Shown one piece after another: positions 12,901 to 27,900 of a stretch of DNA of 64,000 nt. Made by a program: the position numbers and the translations under genes. The stretch lies in NCBI GenBank assembly GCA_032209605.1, contig JASFXZ010000005.1, positions 29,562,905 through 29,626,904 on the forward strand, in the 5' to 3' direction. This stretch comes from Mactromeris polynyma (taxonomy: Eukaryota > Mollusca > Bivalvia > Venerida > Mactridae). The notes under the pieces are model-generated. The model saw only the letters and a program-made list of their open reading frames with translations. It was not told the origin of the DNA and did not search any database. Positions within the stretch are counted from its first letter, which is position 1. Each line of letters starts with the position of its first letter.

Positions 12901-15900
12901 CTTTCTATCAATACAGAACCACAGATTTTTTCCGCAAAACAAACATGAACATTTCAATACACCTACTTTGAAATGGATTGGTCCACGTAATATATTCACG
13001 ATTAAGGAAACCGCATTATAATACGGGGAAAATGGCATTTTAAGTAACAGGGGTATCCATTTATTTTTTAATGCATTATAGAAGGTAGTATGTAAGCTTA
13101 CAATACACCGATTAACAGTTTCAAAGGGCCCTACATTTCTCCCATTTCTATTGCTTTTTAGCGAGTTAATATAGAATATTTCTGCACATAATGTTTATAA
13201 AAAATTCCCGATAAGTCATTTCACATAATAATCATTTTGAAATTGATAGTTTCTAATAGTCCTGATCAACTCTACAGGTAAAATGGACCAGTCAAGGTAT
13301 ATGATGGGATCAGTCTATGATCTAGCAAAGGGGTAAGGCAATGGATTAATTTACCATGCACATACTGGTATTTGTAATTGTTACAATCACAGCACTAAAA
13401 GTACACCTTATACACAGGGGATTGTCACGAGTTCTCTCCCTTTATCCCTTCCAAAGTTATCTCCCTTTATCCCGTAAATAGTTCTCTCCCTTAATCCCTT
13501 CTATAGTATATGCACATATACAGGGTGTTAAAATAGTTTATTCACAAAGTTTGAATTTAGATAAAATGAACGTTATGCTGTGTGCACTGGCTATAATTCA
13601 CATCATGAAAGATACTGGTGTTTTCATGAATATCTGTTTTATTGAGAACTGTCACTCAGAAGTCAACTTTTGGTCCATAGTGACGTAAATGGGAAGAACA
13701 TTAAAAAAAGATAAAAATTCAAACTGTGAGAACCAACTTTTTTAACACCCTGTTCATTTACATGTAGAAATATTATTATATATATATAAGGGAGAGAACT
13801 CTTGACAATCTCCTGTGACACAATACATATGATAACTGCATTATGTATATGGATACATCAAGGGGGTGAAAGCAATATGAGTCAATCTGCTTCTTCATTC
13901 ATATGCAGATCACAGGAGTTATTCTTGAGTTATCTCCCTTTATCCTTTCTAGAATTCTCTCCCTTTATCCCCTTCTATAGTATACACATACTTCAGAAGA
14001 GATAAAGGGAGAGAACTCCAGAATGGATACTTCTACAGTTATCTCCCTATATTCCTTCAATAGTACACATATATTGTAGAAGAGATAAAGGGAGAGAAAT
14101 CTAGATGGGATAAAGGGAGACAACTCAAGACATACTCCTGTGATGCAGACATACTAGTTTCACTTTCAATCCTTGAAATATAGACTAGCTGTTTTCCAAA
14201 GGGGATAACTGTGCTTAAACTATCTAAGGTGACTATATGCACCTGTTGGTTACATGAAATATGTCTCACCTACAGGGTCTTAATTATAACCATAACTTTA
14301 CATTCTGCACTCAGCCCTCAGATGCAAAACTTTCAGCTACTGAGTTTGTTTGTTTGTTTCATCGGGGTAAACACCGTTTCTCAACGATATTTCAGTTATA
14401 TACGGCGGCCGGTTCACCTAACCAGTTTTTCCTGGACTGAAATCTAACCAGTACTAACTTACCCTTCCACAAGGAGCCGACAACTTCTCCACATGAGGAG
14501 GAAAATCAACATTTTTATCAAATTTTCATGGAAGGGTATGACCTGCCGCGAGCGGGAATCGAACCCGGATCGCCGGGTTACAAGTCCAGCGCACTAACCA
14601 CTGGACCACGGATGCGGCTTTCAGATACTGAGTGTGAGCAAAGAGAATTGAGTGTCTGACACTTATAGATAGTTCCCACATTTACAACATTTATCTCCCT
14701 TGTTCTGAATTGTCAGCCATTGATAGGCAAAGTTCCTTAAAGTTTATAGGGAATATAATGAACACAATTATAAACTAATCAGATTTAAAAAAAAAAAAAT
14801 TATTCATTATGCTCATGTGGGCAGTTGGCTCAGTATGTTGAAGAAAAAATGGTTGTACCATGCAAATTCTCTTGGTTATTTCTCAATTATCTCATATTAA
14901 TTTGGAAAATACTCCTTTAAGGGCTTATCAGCTTTGCCTATCAAAATGGCTAATGATTAAGGACAATGGAGATAAATATTGTAATGTGGTTCAACTTTCT
15001 ATAACAATTCTGAGTACTTGTGTCCATTTTTTTTTTGAATTTGAGTTTAAAAAAAAATATCTGAGATTTGAGAGTAATAATTAATCATAACTGTACCACA
15101 CAGCTAGCACTGATCACTCACACTCAGTCTAAGATTCACACTCAAATCTCTAAGAAAGAATATCAAAAAGAATACTCAACACTCAGTGAGCATTTTAATC
15201 CATTTTAGTGACTTAAATCTGCAAACTCAGCAAAGTAAATGTTAACATCGGAGTTCGAAGCGGCACATGGTGGCTATAATTTTGTGCCCTGATTCCAGCA
15301 GCTATCTACGCGTATACTTCATGCACAGGAGATACAGATGCCCGCTACGGGTTTTTCAGTAGAATGTAAATACTTTGTTTGTAAAGGACAAATAATTTTG
15401 AAAACTATTTTTAAGTACAAAAAGGGTCATAACTGATAGTTTGTAAGTGAAATCAAACTGGACTAGTATTTTATTACCGTATGCTTAGGCCTAAAAACAA
15501 TATGTTTGTTTCAGGTTTCATGCCCCAAAAAAATAGGGTAGGTAGGTCGGAATTTTGTTTCATTTTTTTGAGATTTTTTTTTTAAACAAAGCAAATTAAA
15601 CATGGATTTAAATAAATATGTGTTAAAAGACAAATCCTCTCTCTTTTAACATGAATATTTTTTATTAGAGGTGAATATAATGCTCTATAGCTGGAATACT
15701 GGTAAAGCGTCTAATTACTAGGCAGAAATATGAACCTCACACAAAGAAACTTTACCAAAAAGAAAAGAAATGTTAACACATGAAAAAATGTTTTAGGGTC
15801 GGGGCAAAAAAATAGGATAGGTCGAGAATCCTGAAACAAACATATCTTTTTTTACACTTTGTGTGCCATTCTGAATTTAATCCATCTACCCATGCAAGAA

Positions 15901-18900
15901 TTAAAATTCAAATGGCGGGGGTAGAAAAATGCATCATCATGTCAATGGAAGATTTTGAAAACAGCGCAGAAAGAATGTTATTGATACCTGCCTAACTTAC
16001 TATACATTGTTATGAATATTCCCCCAATAAAAAAATCACAAAATCATACATTTTTTACAAAACTATTTTCTAAGAAATTTATCTTACAAGAATGAAAGGT
16101 TTGGAACATGACATTAACAGGACAGGAACACTTTTGTTCCTTTTTTGTTTTAAAAAAGAAGAGTCACTAGTATACGTCTATACAATATACCTGAAACAGC
16201 ATCTTACCTTCATCTAGAATAGTATAAATGTTTTTGCATATACTATAACATCAACTTTAATGAACCATGCTAATTTTTAAGCTAATATAGAGACCAAAAA
16301 TGTTTCTCAGACATAATTTTTTCTGATTTTTGTTACCAAAACTGCTAAAAGACACGTCAGCTAAACTGGACTTACATGTTTATTTATATTTGGATGTTCA
16401 TGCAAAATGATCCTATCTAAATGTAAAGTAGTTCAAAATAATTTCAAACAATGTCTAATTTCTAACATTGTTTGTACTTTGACATTTATATTTACAAATG
16501 AACCTGTATGAAATAAGCAGCTATCAGTTTTAAACAGGCAAAATAAACAATTCCCATTCAATACACCTGTATTAAACAGCCACATGCTTTTAATGAACAC
16601 ATTAAATTTTGAAGAATCATTTGAATAGCTGCTTAAGACAGGTTCAACTGTACTTATGATCATGAATATACGAGTGCCGCTGTACGATTACCAACCTCTT
16701 CTTTGAGTGACGTCATTTCCAGAAAACGTCATATATGACGCCACCATGTACTGACAGTAAGCAATATTCACTCCATATGGCAATATGAAAATGAAATGAC
16801 CATATGGAGTAAATATTTTTCCTGCTTGCAAATAGTGACATCTCATGTTGCGTTTCCTTGAAAAGACGTCACTTACAGAAGAGGTTGTAAATCCCATAGC
16901 AGCGCTCATATATTGTTTAAACTAAGCAACATTAAACCATAAAAGGAAATACACCAGAAACTAAATTTATCATCAAGATTTTCAAAGAAAAAAATATGCA
17001 AATGATGGCCTTTTATACATACAAGGCTAAAATTGAATTGTGGTAGAAAAACGTGTTTAAGTAGATTGTGTATTCTACAGAAAGTCAAATCAGAAGGTAA
17101 ACATCATATAACTAGGGGTCTGTGCAACCTCTCCAGAGTGGCCCTTTCTTGAGAAACAACCTCTCTTTAACAACCCTATTAATTTTCTGATGGTTTTAAA
17201 CATCATTATCATATAAGAGGACGAACTCTAAACATCAGTCGAAATTCAGTTCAGTAAACCTCCAGTTAAAGACCACCTCAATAATAAGACCACCTCAAAA
17301 TTCAGAACATAATAGTTTTGGTCCTTATTCAACCTCAGTATTAAGACCACCTCAATAAGAAGACCAATTGTTGGGCAGGGCTCTAGAATGCTTTTCAAAG
17401 ACACTTGTCACGGACTAATGGAAATGTAAAAATTTGACTTGTCCGACATAGAAAGCTAGTTGTCCGAGAATATTGGCCAAATTAGTAACAAATAAACATA
17501 TACAATGATAGCTCCACAATCTAAAATTAATAATCACATGTATGTGTTTGTGGGATTCTAAGGTTTGCCTTTCAACTGAACAATTGCTGATGTTGGTTAG
17601 CTTTAAAAACAGAGTTGTCCGGGACTAACTTCATCTCAGCTGTTTGTAACCCGATTCAGCTTTAGACTAGTCCAGGATGTCGGACTAGTGGATTTCTAGA
17701 GCCCTGAAGGGTGCAAAGGGTGGTCGTATTATTGAGGTTTTACTGTATTATTCTGAAGAGATTGCGCTGTAGTTGTTTTTTGCAGGAGTATTTCAGATAT
17801 AAAACTGTCTCATATAGAACCCTGGATTTGTGATGGCATAAATACCGTAGTTTTTTGTCATCAGTTACTCACCTCCATCTAAAAGCACAAATTGTATAAT
17901 TAATTCATTTCTTCTTTATAATGTAACCTTTTCAACCCTCAATCCACATGTAATGAAACACATTCAATGCATCAAAAAATGATAGCCAGATTTGAGATAT
18001 ATAAAAAATTTATTTGATAAAACTTGACTATTTTTTTATGAAACTTATCTAATTTTATTTTATCACATAACTTGCACAGGAGAGGCATAAAGCAGTGACA
18101 TAAATATCATATGTAACTAGTTACATAAATAGCCGAATCACAGCACTATTTAAAGTCTATTTAAAGATTGAAAACAATCTACTTATGGCGTTATGTGATA
18201 AATAGAATCTTACATGAGTGCTTATATCTCGTCATATTCAGTCGACTCGTTTCATTAAAACAATATCAAATAAGCACTCATGTAAGATCCTCTATATATT
18301 ATTTTGAGATAATTTTGCAAATTTTAGTGGTCTGATTGTAGCCATTTGACCACTACAAATACTAGTCAAGAATAAAATGGTGGACTTAAAAATATAAAAA
18401 AGGGTTTGATATCGGAACAATAGTTAAATATCAGAAATATGATAAATCTTTGACAAAATGCCACTTAAGTATTCATATTCCTTAAGAAAATATCTTATCA
18501 TGGACAAGAGAACTGTTTTTGATTCATCCAACAAATGATTATTTACTAAATTTCAGTTTAGTACAATAAGTTTGCTGAACAAAATTCCTCCATCTTTAAA
18601 CATGATTTCTGTTTCATTTGCATGTTTGGCAAACAAATGACCAACAGTGTCAGAAGCAAGCGAATGTAAATGTTTACTCATTACAACATAAAACATTACA
18701 AAATCGCAAACATGGAACAGGATAAAATATGGTAACATTTAGTCCTAAGTTTTGCCTTGAATATATACTTGAATATTTACAAGTATTGCTATCATTGATC
18801 TGACGGATGCTGAAGCTTGTCTGAGAAAATACTACAACAATCAAGTTACAACAAGCCAGATGAGCTAAAACAAAGCCACATAGATACATACAGGCGGGTG

Positions 18901-21900
18901 ATTGATAATTTAACGTTCAAGTAAACTCTTAATAATGGCCCTTATTGGACCCTTTAAAGAAGAGGACGACTGAAGAACTTACCATCAGAAGAAGCTCCGC
19001 CAGCCCCACCAGCAGGGGCCATCACCACTCCACCTGTTTTCAACATTTCCATCAATCGGGCGTTCTCCTCACGAAGTTCACGAATCAACTTATCAGTTGG
19101 GCTTTCGTTAATGGTGGCCGTAGTTTTAATTGCTTTGGCTCTGTCAGCTGTAATGTAATGTAATACACGTTTGACACATTATGCAATAGTCTATAAATAC
19201 TTATCTAAATAACATATCTGTTGCTGCATTGTCATGAGTTCCTTCCCTTTATCCCTTCTAGAGTTGTCTCCCTTTGTCCTGTCTAGAGTTCTCTCCCTTT
19301 ACCCCTTCTATAGTTCTCTCCCTTTGTCCCTTATAGAGTTCTCTTCCTTTATCTGTTCTAGAGTCCTCTCCCTTTGTCCATTATAGAGTTTTCTCCCTTT
19401 GTCCCTTATAGAGTTCTCTCCCTTTATCCTTTCTAGAGTCCTCTCACTTTATCCCTTGTAGAGTTCTCTCCCTTTGTCCCTTCTATAGTGCATTGATATA
19501 TAGTTGGTCAGTACAATTGCTTTACCTTTCCTTCACCGATCATTTTGGACATTTACTTTATGTAGCGATTGAACAACTTCTGATCAAAATTGTGAAAACT
19601 AGACATGTAAAAGAAACAAGAAATTGTTTTAAAAAAGATGGTTGGCCCAACCTGAAGCGTACAAATTTGTTGCAACCTAAAGGTTAAATATTTGTTGCGC
19701 GATATTAAAAATTGCCGAGTTGTTACGATTGCCAGCCATTCGATCAATATTGTACTATACATCCATAGAAGGGATAAAGGGAGAGAACTCATGACAATCT
19801 CATGTGGTTTCAAATAAGCACTGGCCTCAATACATATTGGTTCAGAAAAGTAATCGTCAGAAGAGTATAGAAACAGTTTGTATGAATAACAATAATGAAA
19901 TATCTATCACATTATGTTTAAAAGTGTTAGCTTGGCGTAACAATTTTCAACATTTTGAAAGAAACTACAGTCGGACCTCTTTTTATTTGACAACCTTCTC
20001 TCCGAATACTCGGTATCCTCCGATATGAATATCAGGTCCCAATGTATCTTCTTATGCATGTTAAATTGAGATGGGCTATTTGAAACCATGTAATAATCAG
20101 AAAAGAGTTTCGGACCGATGAATTCAAATGAACGAGGTCCGACTGTATATTTAATCTAGATCCTGATCATCTAAACTTATTGGTTGAGAACATAGGGGCC
20201 TGGTTCATGACATTGAAGATTGACAAAAGCACTGTAAAGTGGGCGCCTTTTATTATAAATGGGTACAACATGTTGGCTTCTTTGGTCAGTCAAACTCACC
20301 AAATCTGAGTGTAGACACGGTTTCCTCATAGTTGATGTCAGCAGGACTCAAAGCAGCAATCTGAAAAATTGAACAATCAAAGGACTTTATGTCAGTTAAA
20401 TAAACCAATCAAATTACTTTATGTCAGTTAAAATAGACCAATCAAATTACTTTAAGTCAATTAAAATAGACCATTTAAAGGACTTTATTTTCAGCTAAAA
20501 TTGACCAATCCAAGGACTTTATTTTCAGCTGAAATTTACCAATTTAAGAACTTTGTTTTCAGCTAAAATTGATCAATTCAAGGATTTTAATTTCAGCTAA
20601 AATTGAACAAACCAAGGATAAATGAATGTTGTTTGCATTTGAAATTCGATAATAAAATGAAAAAAATTAAAGGACAGTTGTTTTTGTATACAAAGTAATA
20701 CAAATTTGAAAGAAAAAATACATTTTTCTCGGTCAATTAAAAAGGTGAGGGGCGATGTCGCAATGGCCCAAACAGGATTCCGTAAAACTCACCATAATTG
20801 TTTTACTGTTTCCACCAAGAGCATTCTGCAAAAGTCTGGTCAGTGTCGAATCTCGGTAGGGAACTGAAAACATTGTCAATCAATTTCTTTGAAATGAGCA
20901 AACAAAGTTTCTTGTTTTTAATTTTGTTATAAAAGTCTTGGTCGATGAGTAATTGAAATTTTAATATTTTAAGGTGACAATAAAGTGTTAATTGGATAGA
21001 GTCTATCATAACTGTAATTTCAAGTTTTCTATTCAAAGTCATTAGCCTTCAATACAAACTGAAAAATTATCTCAATCTTTCCATGAGCATTAGTTTATTA
21101 CAGGCAAATTCTGCAAGGGGTCGAGGGGGCCGCTGAAGCCCCTGGCATCTAAGATGGCTTAAATTGTCTCAAAAACAGCCCATGCGAGCGTCAAATTCGC
21201 CTATTTCCGCAAATCCGTGGAAAATTCTCATGCCTGTATATATCTTGATACATATTGCAATATGTTCTTAATGTATTGCAATATATTGTGGTACATATAT
21301 AACACTGAACACTCATTATGAAGAATACAACCAACCTTCCCATTGTACCCACAACTTTCCCATACCTGTATTTACCTTGATACATATTGCAATATGTTGT
21401 TAATGTATTGCAATATATTGTGGCACATATATAACACTGAACACTCATTATAAAGAATACAACAACCTTCCCATCTTACCCACAACTTTCTTTTTGCCCA
21501 TTGACTGATCAGCCAAAGCCTTGATGACATTTCCCAGGGAGCTCAGTGATTGGTTAATAGCTGATCCCTCTTTCAACCTGTCCCCTGTGGCCCCAGTTGA
21601 ATCTGCTCTTTCACTAAAAAATGAAAACAAAAATTGATAATAACAAATAGCTGATCTGACATGGGCAAAAAGGAAGTTCACAACACTTCTAAGAACAAGA
21701 AATGTTTGTAAAACATTATGCCCCCTCATGGGAAACGGTTTATGTACAACTGACCAAAATCAATAGAGTTCCTCTGCTACCAAAGATGAATGTGTGGAAC
21801 AAGTTTAAGGATGATAGGTCAAGGGGTTCTTGAGTTATGGATCTGAAACGAAATGTTAGGGACTGACCAATTGTTATGGTCGGTCAGTTGGACGGTTGGT

Positions 21901-24900
21901 CCGTAACCTTTTCATTTCCGAACCGACCGACCAACCAACCATAAATATCGTATCATTTTATTCCTAACATTAAATCCGAAGTACAGTCATTCACCATACA
22001 ATGACAAAATCTGGCAGTCTCTGATATTTTGCTCAAATGCACCGAGCATCGTTTCAGAGGAAAAGGCAATAAAGATGACGTCATGTTTTCACATTAATTG
22101 CAACAGCTAATTGAAACATTTCAGTAAAAGATTTATGATTCGGCAATGAGCAGAAGCGAAACAATTATCGGTAAACATTGAGACTGCACTTTTTCAAAAA
22201 GAAAATAATAAATAACATATATTTGTACAATATTATTGTAGGGAGCAAGTAAAAAAGTAGAAAATGTAGGAAAAGTATGGCCCACCTGACAGCCTGTGTA
22301 AGAGGTAACAGGTAGAGCTTCAAAATTACTCATGAAACTTAAAACCTAATCAGTGAAGAAAAGGTAAAACATGTATATTACAGAAGGGACAAAGGGAGAG
22401 AACTCCATAAGTGATAAAGGGAGAGAACTTTTGTGTACTGACCTTCCCGCAAGATCTACCAGATTTACGGTTGATGTTCTAGTCATACTCTGTCCGGACT
22501 CGTTAGGTTGTTTCTGTGTAAACGTGATAGCAACGATGGTATGAGCTCGACTGAAAAAAAACCATTGAAATTAAAGTTCACCACCATTTAAATATGAGCG
22601 CCGTTATTTCCAGAAAACGTCACATGTGACGTCACCATGTACCAGCAGTAAGCAATATTTGCAATATAAAAAAAAGTGACCACATGGAGTACATATTGTT
22701 TCCTGCTTGCAAATAGTGACATAACTTGTTGCGTTTTCTTGAAATGACATCATTTACAGAAGAGGTTGTAAATCCCATAGCAGCCCTCAAATTATAGAAC
22801 ATCATACAGATAAAATTACTTCAGAAGTTGTTCATGCTATCGGGTGACCTCTCTCGAGAGAGATCCTCTCTTGAGCAACAACCTCTCTTCAAAAACAGTA
22901 CAGAAAAACATGACTTTAAGACTACCTCAATAACAAGACCACCTCAAAATTAAGACCATCTCAATAAGAAGACAATAAGGATCCCAAGGGTGGTCCTATT
23001 ATTGAGGTATCACACAACATACCTGCTTGTAGCATTCATGTTTGTGGCTGCCACAGTTCTGTTTCTAGTTCCATCATTGATTCTCCCATCAATTTCTTTG
23101 TAACTGTTCACACTGCTTGCTGTCAAATTCTCCACTAGAGATAAACAAGAAATATCTTGAAAAAAGACGGTCGGCGCAATTTGAAGGTTAAGATTTTTGT
23201 TGTGCAACATAAAACAATGACGAGATGTTACGATTGCTGGTAACTCCAGATCCAAAATGGATTTCGGTAAATTCACCGAAATTCGCTGGATTTCGGTACG
23301 GTAATGTACCCTTTATCTAAAGATTAACCAATACACGTCAATGTTACAAATGTTGTTCTGTTGAAGAGGAATTGCCTAGGTGGTTAACATACGATTTGAT
23401 TGGTTTACACAACACTGATATGCAAACAGCAAAACCATGTTAGTACGGCTGCGCCAAAAAAAGTACATATAGCTGTCAAGTGTCTTAAATGATTGTAAAA
23501 TTCAGGCAAAGAACATTTTACACACAATTACAATGCTTTAGCTAGAACTGCAAAACACAAGTCTGATACAGGTATTTCCTATTCTAGCGATATCTCGGCG
23601 CGTAGGTAGAGAATACTGGTATCTGAATCATGTATTTGTGGTTTTGGGAAACATGTAAGAAAGTGATAATGCAGTGTTGTAGAGTGCATTTTGTATGAAG
23701 GCAAATAACACTGATTTTCTCATATTTAAGACTAAGGGTGTTTTGTTGAAAAAATATGACGATGTACCTTTTAAAGGCAATTATAGCAAATAACTCATTT
23801 TGCTCACACAGTAATGGTATATTGATAGAATGTATGCAAACACACTGTTGTAACTACTTAAGGTTATCATTTATGCATGACTTACCATAAAATCCTTTTG
23901 TTGGATGCTGTCTCACTTTCAAACCGCCTTTAATTGTCATCGATTTTGCATTTAAAAGGTCACGCACTTGTTCATTGTAGATCTCCAACATACTTAGTGA
24001 AACCTGCAGTTACCATGGAAACAAGATCTTAATATTACTACTACTGACCCCTATTGTATACTGGTTAAACAGATACTGATACAATAGTTCCACAATTGTT
24101 CCTGGAATTGACCCCTGACCCCTGGAATTTTCAAAACGCCACATTTTGACCCCAAGGATTCTGGCTGAATGGTAAAATTTTCTCTTAATAATATGGATTT
24201 TGTCTATAAATTGTAAATTGGTGATTCAGCACCTATAGGAACCCCCGCACTTGTACTCATATTAATGCTCTAATGAAAGGCCTTATTCACAAAGACTACA
24301 TTAAATTTTGTCTTCAACAAAATAGCGTAACAATGGTCGCATGACCGCAAATACACATCAGCCACACCTCAGTGCTGAAGATGACAAGGAGTTAAGGTTG
24401 AAAATTACATGGTAAATATTTTTGCCTTGAGTAATGGAAATGAATGAGCGCCGCTGTACGATTTCCAACCTCTTCTTAAGTGACGTCATTTCCGGAAAAC
24501 ATTATATGTGACGTCGCCATGTACTGGCAGTAAGCATTATTCGCCCTATATGGCAATATCATAACGAAGTGACCATATCGGAGTAAATATTGTTTCCTGC
24601 TTGCAAATAGTGACATATCACATGTGTTGTTTTCTTGAAATGACGTCACTTACAGAAGAAGTTGTAAATCTCATAGCAGCGCTCAAATGCTTAGTGGGTC
24701 ATCCTAAGCAAAAAAATCTCTAGTCAAGAAATCTCACAATAAGATGATATTATGTGTAACTGAAAAATTTATCAGGACCCCAATTTGACAAATCCAAGGG
24801 AAAGCATAGTGCTGTTTGGTTACATGAGAAACAAGGTCATAATCATTTTACCTGATAATCTTCATCTTTTCCAGCTGTCTTTCGTTTCTCTTCAATTCCT

Positions 24901-27900
24901 TTGAAAATCTCATCACAGAATATAGGGACAATTCCTTTATTGGCCCCATATCCCACCATAGAATATGACTTTCCAGACCCTGTCTGTCCATATGCAAATA
25001 GGGAACAGTTGTAACCTTTCCAAGCATTGTCTAACACGCCACGTCCCAGATCATCGAACACCATTTGCTTGAAAATAAATCAAAGAAGAGTTATTTAAAC
25101 CAAGATTTATATGCAAAGTCATTAATTGCAATGGTGCAATCTCTACACAGCAGCCCCATTCAGTGATAATCTCTCTTGAGCGAGAACCTCTCTTGAGTGA
25201 GAACCTCTCTTGAGCAATAACCTCTCTTGAGCAATAAACCTCTCTTGAGTGAGAACCTCTCTTGAGTGAGAACCTCTCTTGAGTGAGAACCTCTCTTGAG
25301 TGAGAACCTCTATTCAACAATAACCTCTCTTCAACAACATTTTTTTACCAATTTTCGAATTCACCTCTCCAGAACAACAACCTCCCTACAACAGCCAACA
25401 TGTGCATCTCCATGAGGGTGTTGCTCTCGAGAGGTTGCACTCTATTACAAACTCAAAATTATTGGTAAGAAATACAGGGCTCTAGAAATTATCTTTAAAT
25501 ACAGTACGGATTAACAGTTTAGTAGGCTTGCATAACAGACTTGTCCCGGACTATTAATCCAACTTAAATGTTTGTAGCCCGAATCGGCAACTCGATTTCT
25601 CCGGGATGTCAGGCTAGTGGATTTCTTCAGAGCCCTGAGTGGAGTCACATTTAAAAATGCAGTATTTCTAATCAAGTTAAATAATCAATTTTCGAATTGA
25701 CCTTAAATATTTCTATTCCCCGCCAGTTAACAAACTCCACCTTGCTCCTCTGTTCAAATAAGACTATATTGTCTAGTGATGCCTGTATTTAATCATTACT
25801 TGATACCATAAAAGCTATGTGACAATGTTAAATACTCAGAACCAATACAACTGTATCAATTTTAAGCCTCTACTGATAACATACTATAATGGAAAGTAAA
25901 GCAGTATGGTAACTGTAGGCGCCGTATGAAAGTGTTCATATTATCATAGTGTCATCCTGATTTAAACATGGGTTTATTTTCTCAGCTGTTTTTATAGCTG
26001 TTTCTCAAAAAAAGAAGAAGGTTTAATTGGGTGATACGGCTGTCCATGGATTCTGCGGGATATCTTAATTAAAGATGACTGAAGAAATGGGAAGGGTGAT
26101 AGAGGGCTTAAGTTGTTACAGGGAACACCACATACATAAAACAAAGCCTCACCACATAGACCGCCGGGAAACTTACAGTCAACAAAACCTTAGGCACTAA
26201 GTACGTTCAAGGGTAAAAAAGTATGGGAATAGGGATGCAAGGACAGGTCTGGAATAATGTCCATAACTTACATTATATTCATTCAAGAGTTATCTTACTT
26301 AGATCTTTTTAAGAGGTTTGATGACTGGAAAGTTTTGTATTAAATACATGTAGTTACTGAGATATATGGGCATGATAGCACGCAATATGTTAACCAAGTT
26401 GTGACGACAACACCAGGATGAGTAGAATAGCTAAAGAGAGATTACGTTTCCACAGGGAACGCCACACACACAAAACCACGCCTCCCCACACAGATCCCTG
26501 GGAAAACAACAGTCTACAATACATAAGGCACTGAGGAGGTGCAAGGGTAAACACGTGTAGGAACATAGGCGCAAGGAATAGTCTGGGGGTAAACACGTGT
26601 GGGAACATAGGCGCAAGGAATGGCCTGGGGGTAAACACGTGTAGGAACATAGGCGCAAGGAATAGTCTGGGGGTAAACATGTGTGGGAACATAGGCGCAA
26701 GGAATAGTCTGGGGGTAAACACGTGTAGGAACATAGGCGCAAGGAATAGTCTGGGGGTAAACACGTGTAGGAACATAGGCGCAAGGAATAGTCTGGGGGT
26801 AAACACGTGTGGGAACATAGGCGCAAGGAATAGTCTGGGGGTAAACACGTGTAGGAACATAGGCGCAAGGAATAGTCTGGGGGTAAACACGTGTGGGAAC
26901 ATAGGCGCAAGGAATAGTCTGGGGGTAAACACGTGTGGGAACATAGGCGCAAGGAATAGTCTGGGGGTAAACATGTGTGGGAACATAGGCGCAAGGAATA
27001 GTCTGGGGGTAAACATGTGTGGGAACATAGGCGCAAGGAATAGTCTGGGGGTAAACATGTGTGGGAACATAGGCGCAAGGAATAGTCTGGGGGTAAACAT
27101 GTGTGGGAACATAGGCGCAAGGAATAGTCTGGGGGTAAACATGTGTGGGAACATAGGCGCAAGGAATAGTCTGGGGGTAAACATGTGTGGGAACATAGGC
27201 GCAAGGAATAGTCTGGGGGTAAACATGTGTGGGAACATAGGCGCAAGGAATAGTCTGGGGGTAAACATGTGAGGGAACATAGGCGCAAGGAATAGTCTGG
27301 GGGTAAACATGTGTGGGAACATAGGCGCAAGGAATAGTCTGGGGGTAAACATGTGTGGGAACATAGGCGCAAGGAATAGTCTGGGGGTAAACATGTGTGG
27401 GAACATAGGCGCAAGGAATAGTCTGGGGGTAAACATGTGTGGGAACATAGGCGCAAGGAATAGTCTGGGGGTAAACATGTGTGGGAACATAGGCGCAAGG
27501 AATAGTCTGGGGGTAAACATGTGTGGGAACATAGGCGCAAGGAATAGTCTGGGGGTAAACATGTGTGGGAACATAGGCGCAAGGAATAGTCTGGGGATAA
27601 ACATGTGTGGGAACATAGGCGCAAGGAATAGTCTGGGGGTAAACATGTGTGGGAACATAGGCGCAAGGAATAGTCTGGGGATAAACATGTGTGGGAACAT
27701 AGGCGCAAGGAATAGTCTGGGGGTAAACATGTGTGGGAACATAGGCGCAAGGAATAGTCTGGGGGTAAACATGTGTGGGAACATAGGCGCAAGGAATAGT
27801 CTGGGGGTAAACATGTGTGGGAACATAGGCGCAAGGAATAGTCTGGGGGTAAACATGTGTGGGAACATAGGCGCAAGGAATAGTCTGGGGGTAAACATGT

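Noticed and set aside
14544..14618. Functional tRNA gene
   Set aside because: Acceptor-stem mismatches, a long attached body, a tail and target duplication identify a SINE.
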